Positions 25,000-34,240 of a stretch of DNA of 64,000 bases are shown one piece after another (position 1 is the stretch's first letter; each line of letters starts with the position of its first letter). The translations under genes and the position numbers were made by a program. The stretch is from an uncultured Tateyamaria sp. (lineage in GTDB: Bacteria > Pseudomonadota > Alphaproteobacteria > Rhodobacterales > Rhodobacteraceae), in NCBI RefSeq assembly GCF_947496075.1, contig NZ_CANMBJ010000002.1, positions 310,001 to 374,000 of the forward strand. Reading direction: 5' to 3'. The notes beneath the pieces were generated by a model, which saw only the letters and a list, made by a program, of their open reading frames with translations, searched no databases and was not told where the DNA came from.

Positions 25000-25458
25000 G
25001 TGATCTGTTTTGGGGTCGTTTTTGCCATCCTGTATTGCGCCTATTTCGAGAACGAAGAGTTGGGTAAGGCTGCGCTGACACGGTTTGATGAGTGGATAGG
25101 GCGGGCTGTAGACAAGCAGCTTTACCTTAGGAGGATGTTACTCATCTCAAATACCCGTAGCTTTAGTTGGAGTGCGTCTCCTCGAGGGTTGATCCGTATT
25201 AACTGGAAAATGTCGTTTGAAGGATTGGCGTGCCAAGACGGTTTCGGAATTCGCATGGGTATGAGCCGTGGACGACCACACCCGAACAAGACAGTGCGGG
25301 CGTTCTTAGACAGTCACGCAGACGCGTCCCATCTCTTTTTCGCAAAGCACATCATGCCGGACATTGCCTCGTCTGACATTGATGTCGAACACGAAATCAC
25401 CAGTCTACTTCGCCGTCTTGGACAAGAGGATGAGGAGGTCGAGCATGAAATTCTCTAG
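25000..25458 (+). CDS. Hypothetical protein, doubtful
   Basis: A 152-residue frame that I do not recognise. The first 15 residues are hydrophobic (ICFGVVFAILYCAYF), which could be a membrane anchor. The C-terminal part (ADASHLFFAKHIMPDIASSD, then VEHEITSLLRRLGQEDEEVE) is acidic and helical and looks protein-like. The start is a GTG without a clear ribosome binding site. It may be a decayed accessory gene at the edge of the peptide cluster. Confidence 0.35.
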   Translation: MICFGVVFAILYCAYFENEELGKAALTRFDEWIGRAVDKQLYLRRMLLISNTRSFSWSASPRGLIRINWKMSFEGLACQDGFGIRMGMSRGRPHPNKTVRAFLDSHADASHLFFAKHIMPDIASSDIDVEHEITSLLRRLGQEDEEVEHEIL

Positions 25459-25626
25459 GTCCAGACCGATTCTCCACTTCCACAACAGAGAGGCGCAGAT
25501 TGGTTTGTTGGATCGTGTTTTCGTTCGCAATGAAGGCAAAAACCCGGTTTTAATCGGAGGATGTTTGACGAAGATTTCTCTTAGATTTTCCACTACTCCA
25601 ACCGGCGAAGCGGCGCTCTCTTCGAT

Positions 25627-26361
25627 GTGGCCACCAGCAATCGAGACTTGACTGAACGACTGCTCGAATCCGTAGACACTCGATACAGTCCACATGGGGT
25701 CCAAGAGACCGTTAGAGAATGGACAGAAGAAATCGCAAACAAGCTAATCTGGTTAGGTAAGGCGTACTATCATCTTTGGGATGACCCAGACACCGCCGGC
25801 ATCAGGATCAGTTCATTCGGACCAAGCGGCGTATCGACATTGCTGGGCGTGACATTTCAATGGATGCCACGCCATTCGGAAAGGCAGTGGGACCGGGATG
25901 ATGAGGAAAAACCGTCAGAATTGCGATTACTTGATGGACACAAAGCCCTTCGCTTCAAGATGCCAAAAGAGCTGAGACAGATTCTGCGCGCACAGAACAA
26001 GACTTTGGCGACCATTGACAGACATCAATACGGATTCTCGCCGAAGCAAACATTTAGTCAAACATGTTGGAAACCGGTTTGTCCGCATTGCGCGCGTTCA
26101 CCTGGTTCGAAATTTCGCAGTCGTGGCAAGTGTCCGGAATGCGGGCTGCAGACGCGGCGTTCTTACGACATGCTTAAGGTCGGCTCAGGGCCGTTCGAAA
26201 GCATGAAACCGTGCTGGGCGTGGACTCCAAAAGCTAACGTTGTGAAGACCGGTAGCGTCCGGAAGTGGCATAGTAATCATCAAACCCGATCCGTGCGCGC
26301 AGGTCGGCAAAGTCCATCTGGGCCGGGCGCTCGTCATCACGCATGGCACGCAGGGTCGTGA
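25627..26361 (+). CDS. Hypothetical protein with zinc-ribbon-like C-terminus, possibly broken
   Basis: A 244-residue frame that I do not recognise. Residues 1-140 have a convincing amphipathic composition (VREWTEEIANKLIWLGKAYY, ALRFKMPKELRQILRAQNK). Residues of about 150-180 hold CPHC...CPECG, a possible zinc ribbon. The last 40 residues run antisense through the end of the convergent lyase gene and look random (Ser/His/Gly/Arg-rich), which suggests the real end was lost at a rearrangement near 26.2 kb. The frame is also open upstream of the GTG start back to a stop near 25580, so the N-terminus is uncertain. Confidence 0.4.
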   Translation: MATSNRDLTERLLESVDTRYSPHGVQETVREWTEEIANKLIWLGKAYYHLWDDPDTAGIRISSFGPSGVSTLLGVTFQWMPRHSERQWDRDDEEKPSELRLLDGHKALRFKMPKELRQILRAQNKTLATIDRHQYGFSPKQTFSQTCWKPVCPHCARSPGSKFRSRGKCPECGLQTRRSYDMLKVGSGPFESMKPCWAWTPKANVVKTGSVRKWHSNHQTRSVRAGRQSPSGPGARHHAWHAGS

Positions 26362-27106
26362 CCATTGCTTGCATTGCCGCCGCCATGAGCGACAGGGGAT
26401 AGGCCGCAATGCTGTATCCGATGTCGTGCAAGATAGCGTTTGGCAGATCAGGAGTCTCGCCGCCCTCAACTATGTTGGCCATCTTTGGACCCGGTAAAGA
26501 GGTACAAACCTCGCGCATTTCCTGTTCGGACCGGGGGGCTTCTACAAACAGGATATCTGCGCCAAGCTCAGCGAATGTGGCAGCGCGCTCAATCGCTTCC
26601 CCAAGACCGTGTTCATGCCGCGCATCCGTCCGAGCAAGGATCAGGATATCACTGCCTTGAGCGCGTAGCGCGTCGCGTTCGTCCACCGCTGCGCGCACAC
26701 GGTCGAAAGCCTCATCACGGGACACCACCGCCTTACCCGGTGTGTGTCCGCATCGTTTGGGTGCCAGTTGATCCTCGATCATGATCGCGGCGGCCCCGGC
26801 CTTGGCAAAGCCCGCCACGGTGCGGCGCACGTTCATGGCGTTGCCGTACCCGGTATCCCCGTCACCGATCAGCGGAATGGTGGTTGCATCCGTGATGTTG
26901 CGCACCTGATCAAGCACCTCGGCGTAGCTCATGAGGCCCAAGTCGGGGGCACCAATGCGGCTGGCCGACGCGGCAAAGCCAGACATGAACGTCAGCGCAT
27001 AACCTTCCTGCGCGATCAATTTGGCGGACAGTGCGTCGAAACAGCAAGGCATGATGTGGCACGTATCCTGCTTAAGCAGGTGGCGCAGGGTTTCGGTTGG
27101 GGTCAT
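26234..27106 (-). CDS. Isocitrate lyase/PEP mutase superfamily enzyme
   Basis: A 290-residue TIM-barrel C-C lyase of the ICL/PEPM family, similar to methylisocitrate lyases, dimethylmalate lyases and oxaloacetate decarboxylases. Visible motifs are FMSGFAASASRIGAPDLGL near residue 40, the metal-binding GDGDTGYGNA near 85, IEDQ near 116, K-R-C-G-H (PKRCGHTPGK, the active-site Cys loop) and ILARTDAR near 160. The exact substrate cannot be read from these. ATG 27106 is used; ATG 27121 overlaps the permease stop. It is the last gene of the TRAP operon, so it probably acts on a transported 2- or 3-carboxy acid. A much longer open frame upstream overlaps the permease and is not real. Confidence 0.87.
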   Translation of the reverse strand: MTPTETLRHLLKQDTCHIMPCCFDALSAKLIAQEGYALTFMSGFAASASRIGAPDLGLMSYAEVLDQVRNITDATTIPLIGDGDTGYGNAMNVRRTVAGFAKAGAAAIMIEDQLAPKRCGHTPGKAVVSRDEAFDRVRAAVDERDALRAQGSDILILARTDARHEHGLGEAIERAATFAELGADILFVEAPRSEQEMREVCTSLPGPKMANIVEGGETPDLPNAILHDIGYSIAAYPLSLMAAAMQAMVTTLRAMRDDERPAQMDFADLRARIGFDDYYATSGRYRSSQR

Positions 27107-27114
27107 CGGGCTGG

Positions 27115-28389
27115 TTACCATTTGAAGGGGATGTAGAGGGCGAGGTCCGGCAGGACATACAGCAACACAACCGTGAAAAGCATCAAAGCCAGAAATGGCC
27201 AGACGCCCCGCGCGACATTCGAAAGGCTGGTTCGGGCCACCGATTGAATGACATAGAGGTTCAAACCCACGGGCGGTGTAATAAGCGCGCATTCCACCAT
27301 AATGACCATGTAGATTCCGAACCAGATCGGATCGAAGCCCATACCGAGGGCCGCAGGCAACAGAACCGGTGTCATGATGAGGATCATTGAGAGCGCCTCG
27401 AACACCAGTCCCATCAGCAGAAGCACTATGGACACCACGAGGATGAACATGATTGGCCCGTCGATGGTTTGCGTCAGGAAGGCCGAGATATCCTGGGGTA
27501 TGCGGTATAGCGCGATGGCTTTGCCAAAGACCTTGGCGCCCGCCACGATCAGCAGGATTGCCGCCGTGGTAATGGCGGATTCGCGCACGGCTTCCCACAG
27601 TGTCGCCCAGGTCAGCGTGCGCAGCCAGAAGGCCACGATACACAAGGCCGCCGCCGATCCGACCGCCGCAGCCTCTGTCGGGGTGAAGGCGCCGGAGTAT
27701 AGCCCGATGATCACCAATGCAGCCAAGGACACCGAGGGCAAAGCACGTTTTGAGGCTTCTATCCGCTCGGACATGCTGGCCTTGGGGACATTTTCAAAGT
27801 TGCCTGACAGCTTCGCGTGCAGCATCGCAAACACGATGAAAAGCATAACCAGCACAAGCCCCGGCCCGATGCCCGCGAGAAACAGCGCAAGAACGGATTG
27901 TTCGGTTACGAAACCGTAAACGATCATCGGAATCGAGGGCGGGATCAGAATGCCCAGCGTGCCGCCTGCGGCCAGCAACCCGTAGACGAAGCGCTTTTCA
28001 TAGCCACGGTTGATCATTTCCGGGATCGCCACCGTACCGATGGTGGCGGCTGTGGCCACCGAAGACCCTGAAATCGCGGCAAACAGCCCGCAACTGATGA
28101 TCGTGGCCACAGCGAGGCCACCGGGCCAGTGCCCGACCCAGGCTTGAACGGCAGCAAAGAGATCGCGCCCGACGCCGCCTTTCAACAGCAGGTTCGACAT
28201 CAAAAGGAAAAGGGGCACGGCCAACAGGATGAAACCGTCCAGTGTGGACAGGATGGATTGCGGTGCCATCAGCGGGGAAAAGCCGCCCAACAGCAACATG
28301 CCCAGCCCCATGCCACCCAGTGCAAAGGCCACCGGCACACCCAGAAGCAGCAAAGCAAACAGGCAGGCGAGGATCAGAAGGATGGTCAT
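27115..28389 (-). CDS. TRAP transporter large permease (DctM type)
   Basis: A 424-residue inner membrane protein with 12 or so hydrophobic segments and the family patterns LSTLDGFILLAVPLFLLMSN near residue 48, AISGSSVATAATIGTVAIPEM near 105 and GILIPPSIPMIVYG near 140. It is the sodium-driven translocation subunit for organic acids bound by the DctP protein. ATG 28389 overlaps the small permease stop as ATGA. The frame extends 38 residues upstream, but only through the small permease coding region. Confidence 0.93.
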   Translation of the reverse strand: MTILLILACLFALLLLGVPVAFALGGMGLGMLLLGGFSPLMAPQSILSTLDGFILLAVPLFLLMSNLLLKGGVGRDLFAAVQAWVGHWPGGLAVATIISCGLFAAISGSSVATAATIGTVAIPEMINRGYEKRFVYGLLAAGGTLGILIPPSIPMIVYGFVTEQSVLALFLAGIGPGLVLVMLFIVFAMLHAKLSGNFENVPKASMSERIEASKRALPSVSLAALVIIGLYSGAFTPTEAAAVGSAAALCIVAFWLRTLTWATLWEAVRESAITTAAILLIVAGAKVFGKAIALYRIPQDISAFLTQTIDGPIMFILVVSIVLLLMGLVFEALSMILIMTPVLLPAALGMGFDPIWFGIYMVIMVECALITPPVGLNLYVIQSVARTSLSNVARGVWPFLALMLFTVVLLYVLPDLALYIPFKW

Positions 28390-28883
28390 TCGTGCGTCGC
28401 TCCGAGATGCGCGGTATCGGAGCCGCGCAACTTGATCAGTTCCACGACGCCCTGCAGCGCCAGAAGCCCGAACCCGATTGGAACAGATGCCTCCGCGATC
28501 CACACAGGCAGGTTCAGAAGCGAGCCGGTTGTGCGACCGCGAACGAAACTCTCAAGAAAGATGTCGAAGCCCCAGAAGGCGACAATCATAGAAAAGACGA
28601 CGACGATCACCAGCGCAACAGACGCGCAAACCTTTTGCGCCATGGGTGGCAGGAGGGTCGTGATCGCATTCACGGTGATGTGCCGCCGCAAGGTCAGCAA
28701 ATGTGCCATGGCCAGCAAGCAGCCCCAGATCAGGCATAGCTGGCTCAACTCCGCGGCCCAGATCGTAGGGCGGATGAAGAAATAACGTGCGATGACCTCG
28801 TAGGTCAGCATGACGCCGGTGGCCGCCAGCATGACCGCCCCGAGGGCACAGGCCCCCTGTGACAGCGATGTTATGACTTTCAT
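28386..28883 (-). CDS. TRAP transporter small permease (DctQ type)
   Basis: A 165-residue membrane protein with four hydrophobic helices and the DctQ patterns YEVIARYFFIRPTIWAAELS near residue 30 and HLLTLRRHITVNAI near 60. It partners the large permease that follows. ATG 28883 is used; a TTG at 28907 would add 8 residues. It lies 58 bases after the binding-protein stop. Confidence 0.88.
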   Translation of the reverse strand: MKVITSLSQGACALGAVMLAATGVMLTYEVIARYFFIRPTIWAAELSQLCLIWGCLLAMAHLLTLRRHITVNAITTLLPPMAQKVCASVALVIVVVFSMIVAFWGFDIFLESFVRGRTTGSLLNLPVWIAEASVPIGFGLLALQGVVELIKLRGSDTAHLGATHE

Positions 28884-28941
28884 GTCGCGGACAAACAGGC
28901 GGCCCAAAGGTCGCCTGTAACATTGTGCTGTGTCATCTGGA

Positions 28942-29934
28942 TCAGGATCCCGAATTCACACCAAGCGCGTCCAGCACCTGCTGCCCGGCCTCACCCGTGG
29001 CGGCCAGATAGCCGTCGATCACCGGCTGGGAAACTGCCTGCCATGCCGTGAGTTCCTCGTCGGTAAGCTCCACGATATTCATGCCGTTCTCTTCTGCAGC
29101 CGCGTAGGCATCCGCCTCGATCTGGCTCATACGGTCACGCACATCGCTTTGCGCCACGTTGGCCGCATCGCGGATATGACCTTGCGTTTCCGCATCAAGA
29201 CCGGCCCACCAGTCATTGTTGACCACAACGACGAATTCGATGTTGGCGTGGTTGGTCTTGGTGATGGTGTCCATCACCTCCCAAAGTTTGCGGGATTTCA
29301 CGCCGGAAACCCCGGTCATACCGACATCAACCGTGCCACGCTGATAGGCAAGGTATTGCTCGGAGCCGGAAATCAGTGTCGGCGCACCGCCAGCAGCCGT
29401 CACAAAATCACCCAGTGTTTTGCCAAATACACGGGCCTTTTTGCCCTGCATGTCGGCAGGCGTGCGGATCGGTTCATCCTGCGACAGCAAGATCGCCCCG
29501 CCATATGCTTGCCAATAAAGGACAGAGCCCCCGGTCTTGGCGATTTCCGTTTCCAGGATGTTCCGCACAGGCGAGCCTTCGGCAACCGCGGCGCGCACCT
29601 TTTCCTCTGTGTTGAACAGGAATGGCATGTAGAACACATCGACCACCGGCGCATCGCCCACATAGCGGGTCAGCGACGCGACGCCGGCCTCGATCGCGCC
29701 AGAGCCAACAGCAGCAGGCACTTCCTTGTCCTTGTAAAGCGTGGCGCTGTCATAGATTTCTACGTCGATCGCACCGCCTGTGCGTTCCTCCACCTCCTTT
29801 TCAAAAAGGATGAGGTTTTCACCGAGGTGGCTGCTGAGTGGAAGTTGTAACGAAACCCGCATCTTCTCTTGTGCGATGGCGGCAGTGCCCAGCAAAGACA
29901 GGCCGGCGGCAGCGATTATGGCTCTGTGAAACAT
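28942..29934 (-). CDS. TRAP transporter substrate-binding protein (DctP type)
   Basis: A 330-residue periplasmic binding protein with a Sec signal (MFHRAIIAAAGLSLLGTAAIAQ). Family features are LPLSSHLGENLILFEKEVEE near residue 35, the conserved ligand-binding Arg region KKARVFGKTLGDFVTAAGG near 155 and VNNDWWAGLDAETQGHIRDA near 240. These bind carboxylates through an Arg; the particular substrate is not known. ATG 29934 has GGGAGG 6 bases upstream. It is the first gene of a four-gene operon with two permeases and a lyase. Confidence 0.93.
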   Translation of the reverse strand: MFHRAIIAAAGLSLLGTAAIAQEKMRVSLQLPLSSHLGENLILFEKEVEERTGGAIDVEIYDSATLYKDKEVPAAVGSGAIEAGVASLTRYVGDAPVVDVFYMPFLFNTEEKVRAAVAEGSPVRNILETEIAKTGGSVLYWQAYGGAILLSQDEPIRTPADMQGKKARVFGKTLGDFVTAAGGAPTLISGSEQYLAYQRGTVDVGMTGVSGVKSRKLWEVMDTITKTNHANIEFVVVVNNDWWAGLDAETQGHIRDAANVAQSDVRDRMSQIEADAYAAAEENGMNIVELTDEELTAWQAVSQPVIDGYLAATGEAGQQVLDALGVNSGS

Positions 29935-30379
29935 TGTATCCTCCCAGAAACAGTACCGATTAGGATTCCCGAGTGGCTTGAAATTGGCAACCGGATATTC
30001 GTTTGGGTGCACCGGTTGCGGTTCATGGACAGACCCCGATTATTAAAAACACCGTGCGCAAATGACTTGATTTCGGGGCGGCCCGTCTCGGCAGCGCGAC
30101 TCCGTCCGACGTCATGCCCCCGTATTCGCCCGCATGACAGCCCTAAGGGCGGGTGGTGAGGCATGGTCAAGATGGATGTCCGTTCCTTAGCCAGGCTCGA
30201 TGCCATGATATCGACCACTTGCATCTTGAGCAGGGCGCAGAGCGTGAATGGCGGTCGGCAAAATATTGCTATGATTGACCCGCCGGTCCACCACTCCAGC
30301 GCTATGATGCTGCTGTGCCGCCGCAGTCCAGTTTCAGTACATGACACCCATTGGTCAAGTCGCAACGAGTGGCGGCTCT
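29935..30379. other. Upstream region of the TRAP operon; no gene seen
   Basis: 445 bases between the TRAP operon start and the NmrA-like gene end. Only short uncharacterised frames occur. The promoter of the TRAP operon must lie at its left end. Confidence 0.4.
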
Positions 30380-31234
30380 TTAGCCCAATATCGAAGCCAT
30401 ATAGTTCTGAAGCTTGGTCTTACCGCGAACCGGCTTATCTGCCGTATTCGTCTTTCCATCGATCATCCGGCGAGTCATGCAGGCATAAGAAGCCGCCGCC
30501 TCTTCCGAAAACCCGAAGCTGCGGAATGTCTCTTCCAGAGCCTCGCGCGGAATTTCCTGAACCTGAACATCACGGCCTATTACTTTTGCAAGCGCGGCGG
30601 CGACTTCGTTCGCCGTATATCGCTCCGGTCCTTCGATATGCTTGATGCCCACGTCTTCGGTTCCCGACAAGAGGCGCCGCGCGGCGGCCTTTCCCAGATC
30701 GCGAGGCGCAACCATGGGGATGGAAAGATTGGCTGGGAAAAAACTGAGCAACGCGCCGGACTCTCTCACGGGCTCGACCATCCCGGCCCAGTTACTCATA
30801 TAGTATCCCCCCCTGTTGATTGCGGCTGGGATCGGCTGCTCCCGCAACGCATTCTCAAACGCGTGAAGGACGGTGAGATCGCCGCAGCGCTCGCCTTCAA
30901 AAGCCCCGTAAGTTGATTGCGCCACGACTTTTTCAAGCTCTGAGCCCTCGAGTGCCGAAATGATGGCGGCCATGTTCTCGCGTTCTTCTTCATCGGTATC
31001 GCCCGAAGGTTCCGCTGGCGGGTTGAGCAGAAAAGCACGCGTGCCGGTTCGAAAAACGTCTCGCAAAGCATCGACATTGCGAATGTTGACCTCGGCGATC
31101 TGCGCGCCGGCCTGCTTCAATGCGGCGCCATGATCCCTATCGCGCGAGACAATCGTGACTTTTTGATCTGCGTCCAACAAAGCGCGTGCCGTCGCCGAGC
31201 CGACCCTTCCGGTTCCACCGAGAATGATATGCAT
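30380..31234 (-). CDS. NmrA-like NAD(P)-binding protein
   Basis: A 284-residue atypical short-chain reductase of the NmrA/quinone-oxidoreductase-2 group. The Rossmann motif GGTGRVGSATARALL is at the N-terminus, followed by VTIVSRDRDHGAALK, which favours NADP through the Arg residues. Downstream are FLLNPP near residue 68, VVAQSTYGA near 103 and the NRGGYYMSNW segment near 140. These proteins act as NADPH-dependent reductases or redox sensors. It stands alone on the minus strand, 445 bases from the TRAP operon. Confidence 0.82.
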   Translation of the reverse strand: MHIILGGTGRVGSATARALLDADQKVTIVSRDRDHGAALKQAGAQIAEVNIRNVDALRDVFRTGTRAFLLNPPAEPSGDTDEEERENMAAIISALEGSELEKVVAQSTYGAFEGERCGDLTVLHAFENALREQPIPAAINRGGYYMSNWAGMVEPVRESGALLSFFPANLSIPMVAPRDLGKAAARRLLSGTEDVGIKHIEGPERYTANEVAAALAKVIGRDVQVQEIPREALEETFRSFGFSEEAAASYACMTRRMIDGKTNTADKPVRGKTKLQNYMASILG

Positions 31235-31417
31235 ACTGACCTTCTGCCTTGTTTTCGGTCAGAGCCTATCCTTGCATCGCGTCAGGACTTGTCAGGAACA
31301 TGCCTCAGACGGTCGAGTGGTGCTCGAGGCGGCAAAAGGGAAAGAGAGCGCAAATGGGCAAATGCTGCGAGTGGCAAAGAGAATTTCATTTGAACTGAGC
31401 GTGACGGTTTTGGTCGT

Positions 31418-31660
31418 ATGCATCTGATCCGCTTGCGTCGGAAGCTGTGGGGCGACAAGGGCATACGTCTCTGCATCCCGGGGAAACGGCGCAAAAAGAC
31501 GGTGATATACTACAAACCCAGTTGCAAATGACGCTCTCGGGTCGAGATCATGTTCGGAAAACTCAAGGATTGGCTGCGTTGGGCAACCCGTTATGACCGC
31601 TGTCCAAAGGTCTTCGTTTCCACAAATCTTCTCGCTGCACTCGTCATCTTTTGGCCATGA
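31418..31660 (+). pseudogene. IS5-family transposase remnant (C-terminal part)
   Basis: The translation reads KGIRLCIPGKRRKKTVIYYK, then after an in-frame TGA at about 31529, RSRVEIMFGKLKDWLRWATR, YDRCPKVFVSTNLLAALVIFWP and stop. This is the familiar C-terminus of IS5-type DDE transposases (EIMFGRLKDWRRVATRYDRCP), including the third catalytic Glu. The N-terminal two thirds are missing and the stop interrupts the frame, so it is a dead fragment. No terminal inverted repeats are evident around it. Confidence 0.8.
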
Positions 31661-31718
31661 GCCCTGAGCTTCGCGTCCGGCCGTCAGACGGGGATTTCAA
31701 CAACGCTTTTCGCATTGC

Positions 31719-32864
31719 CTATATACAAGCCAACAACAGCCGTCGTGTGTTGTCAGCTGTCATCTCGACCGGATTTCCACCGGTACTGGGGTCGCTCAGC
31801 GCCCCGGCGACGACTCGATCAATATCAATGCTGTTGATCCCCATTTCGGTGAGGGTTTTGGGAATTCCAAGCGATGCATTGAACTCATCGACAAAGGTGC
31901 AGAAGCCGTCGAAGCGGCCCTCAATGTTCAGGTAGTTCGCGGCCTGTTCGATGACGCCAGAGATTGCGGGCTTGTTGAATTGCAAGACGGCGGGCATGCA
32001 CACGGCATTGGTGGTGCCGTGATGCGTGTGGTACATGGCGCCAATCGGGTGAGAGAGAGCGTGAATGGCCCCCAAACCCTTCTGGAACGCCGTCGCCCCC
32101 ATGGCCGCCGCTGACATCATGTGGGCACGCGCCTCAAGATCAGTGCCATCTGCATAGGCGCGCGGCAGGTAGTCTTTGACCAGACGCATACCTTCCAGCG
32201 CCATACCCTGTGACATCGGATGGTAGTGAGGTGAGCAGAACGCTTCGACGCAATGGGCAAAGGCATCCAGACCGGTGCCCGCCGTGATGAACTTGGGCAT
32301 TCCAACCGTCAGTTCAGGGTCGCAAATCACCACGGTCGGGAGGAATTTCGGGTGGAAGATGATCTTCTTCTCTTCGGTTTCGGAATTGGTGATGACGGAA
32401 GCACGACCAACCTCTGACCCGGTGCCTGCGGTGGTGGGAACCGCCACGATCGGGGCAATCGCATCTGCATCGGCACGGGTCCACCAGTCACCGATATCCT
32501 CAAAATCCCATAGTGGTCTGGTTTGACCTGCCAGGAAGGCGACGAGCTTGCCCAGATCAAGGCCAGAGCCGCCACCAAAAGCGACAACGCCGTCGTGCCC
32601 GCCATCCTTGAAGGCCTTCACCCCGGCGGCTGCGTTCTTTTCATTGGGGTTCGGATCGACATCTGCAAAGATCGCCCGGCCCAGACCTGCGGCCTCAAGC
32701 AGATCCAACGTTCTGGTCGTGATTTCCATGTCCGCAAGGCCGCGATCCGTGATGAGCAGCGGTTTGTGGATATTCGCGGCGGAACACGCCTCAGCGATTT
32801 CCGAAATGCGCCCCGCGCCGAAACGTATTGCGGTGGGATAGGACCAGTTTGCAGTCAGAGCCAT
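31719..32864 (-). CDS. Iron-containing alcohol dehydrogenase
   Basis: A 381-residue NAD(P)-dependent group III alcohol dehydrogenase that interconverts alcohols and aldehydes. NAD motif VVAFGGGSGLDLGKLVAF near residue 90, TTAGTGSEV near 142, and the metal ligands in GLDAFAHCVEAFCSPHYHP near 195 and GLGAIHALSHPIGAMYHTHHG near 262. ATG 32864 lies 5 bases after the aldehyde dehydrogenase stop; a frame open to 32972 overlaps that gene. It is the last gene of a seven-gene operon. Together with the ligase and aldehyde dehydrogenase it fits oxidation of a glutamylated amino alcohol. Confidence 0.92.
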   Translation of the reverse strand: MALTANWSYPTAIRFGAGRISEIAEACSAANIHKPLLITDRGLADMEITTRTLDLLEAAGLGRAIFADVDPNPNEKNAAAGVKAFKDGGHDGVVAFGGGSGLDLGKLVAFLAGQTRPLWDFEDIGDWWTRADADAIAPIVAVPTTAGTGSEVGRASVITNSETEEKKIIFHPKFLPTVVICDPELTVGMPKFITAGTGLDAFAHCVEAFCSPHYHPMSQGMALEGMRLVKDYLPRAYADGTDLEARAHMMSAAAMGATAFQKGLGAIHALSHPIGAMYHTHHGTTNAVCMPAVLQFNKPAISGVIEQAANYLNIEGRFDGFCTFVDEFNASLGIPKTLTEMGINSIDIDRVVAGALSDPSTGGNPVEMTADNTRRLLLACI

Positions 32865-32869
32865 GGCGT

Positions 32870-34237
32870 TCAGGCCTTTTTCAGGTGGAAGGATTTTGGA
32901 CGTGTGAGGTTGTGGTAGCCGATGACCGACAATCCCCCTCCGCGTCCGGTATCTTTGCAGCCGGTCCAGCACAGTCCGGGGTCAAGGTAGTCCGCCCGGT
33001 TCATGAAGACGGTTCCGGTTTCAATCTGGTCTGCGATGGCTTCGGCGCGCGCGGTTTCGCGGGTCCAGATGGATGCAGTCAGACCGAAATTGCTGTCATT
33101 CATCAGTTTGATCGCCTCGGCATCGTCCCTGACCGGCATGATGCCGACTACCGGGCCAAAGCTTTCGTCGCGCATGACGCGCATGTCATGGGTCACGTTG
33201 GTCAGAATCTGCGGTGTGAGGTAGGCGCCGCCATCATCCTCTGGAAAGGGTTCGATATGGGCCGTTGCGCCATCGGCAATCGCTTCGGTGGTCTGGGCGC
33301 GCACTTCGTCCGCAAAGCGTTTGTGCGCCATCGGACCCAGCGTGGTGTCCGGGTCAAGCGGATTGCCCAGCTTGTAACCACGCACAATCGTGACAGCCTT
33401 TTCAACAAAGGCGTCGAAATGTTGTTCAGCCACATAGATGCGTTCAATCCCGCAACAGCACTGGCCAGAGTTGAACATGGCACCGTCGATAAGCGTGTCC
33501 GCAGCTGCATCCAGATCCGCATCGTCACAGACATAGCCGGGGTCCTTACCACCTAATTCCAGACCGATGCCGGTGAATGTGCCTGCCGCCGCCCGTTCGA
33601 TCGCTTGCCCGCCGCTGACCGAGCCAGTGAAGTTCACGAAGCCGAAGGATCGTGCCGCGATCAGGTCGGATGTCGTTTGATGGTCGAGAAAGATGTTTTG
33701 GAACACGTCCTCGGGAATGCCCGCAGCATGGAAGGCCTGTGCCATGCGTTCGCCGACCAAGGGCGTCTGGCTGGCATGTTTCAACATCACCGTGTTGCCC
33801 GCAATCAACGCTGGTGCAACTGTGTTGATCGCGGTCATGTAAGGGTAGTTCCAGGGGGCAACAACCAGAACCACCCCATGCGGCACCCGCTTGATGACAC
33901 GGCGGAAGCTGTTGCTGTCCTCAACCTCGATATCTGCGAGCGCGTCCTTCGCGATATTGGCCATGTAACTGGCGCGCTCATCAAAGCCGCCAAACTCGCC
34001 GCCGTAGCGGATCGGGCGGCCCATCTGATGGGCCAGTTCGGGTACGATCTGATCGTTCATCTTGCCCACATTCGCGACCCCGGCTTGCACAAGGGCAATG
34101 CGATCTTCCAACGGTCGCGCCACCCAGTCCGCTTGCGCCGCCTTGGCACGCGCCATGGCGGCGTGCGCGCCATCAGCGGAGAGGGTAGGGCGCTCGGCAT
34201 AGACCGCGCCATCAATCGGCGAAATGCAACGGATCAT
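32870..34237 (-). CDS. NAD(P)-dependent aldehyde dehydrogenase
   Basis: A 455-residue ALDH superfamily enzyme that oxidises an aldehyde to the acid. It shows VVAPWNYPYMTAINTVAPAL near residue 125 (with the catalytic Asn), FTGSVSGGQAIERAA near 205, general base Glu in LELGGKDPGYV near 228, catalytic Cys in NSGQCCCG near 262, and ESFGPVVGIMPV near 360. It starts 3 bases after the glutamine-synthetase-like gene and ends 5 bases before the alcohol dehydrogenase gene. Tight coupling indicates one pathway: ligase, alcohol oxidation, aldehyde oxidation. Confidence 0.93.
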   Translation of the reverse strand: MIRCISPIDGAVYAERPTLSADGAHAAMARAKAAQADWVARPLEDRIALVQAGVANVGKMNDQIVPELAHQMGRPIRYGGEFGGFDERASYMANIAKDALADIEVEDSNSFRRVIKRVPHGVVLVVAPWNYPYMTAINTVAPALIAGNTVMLKHASQTPLVGERMAQAFHAAGIPEDVFQNIFLDHQTTSDLIAARSFGFVNFTGSVSGGQAIERAAAGTFTGIGLELGGKDPGYVCDDADLDAAADTLIDGAMFNSGQCCCGIERIYVAEQHFDAFVEKAVTIVRGYKLGNPLDPDTTLGPMAHKRFADEVRAQTTEAIADGATAHIEPFPEDDGGAYLTPQILTNVTHDMRVMRDESFGPVVGIMPVRDDAEAIKLMNDSNFGLTASIWTRETARAEAIADQIETGTVFMNRADYLDPGLCWTGCKDTGRGGGLSVIGYHNLTRPKSFHLKKA

Positions 34238-34240
34238 GCG

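Noticed and set aside
27107-27643. N-terminal extension of the lyase frame (to 469 residues)
   Set aside because: The extra part overlaps the TRAP large permease and reads as out-of-frame sequence. Homology of the enzyme begins at the ATG near 27106.
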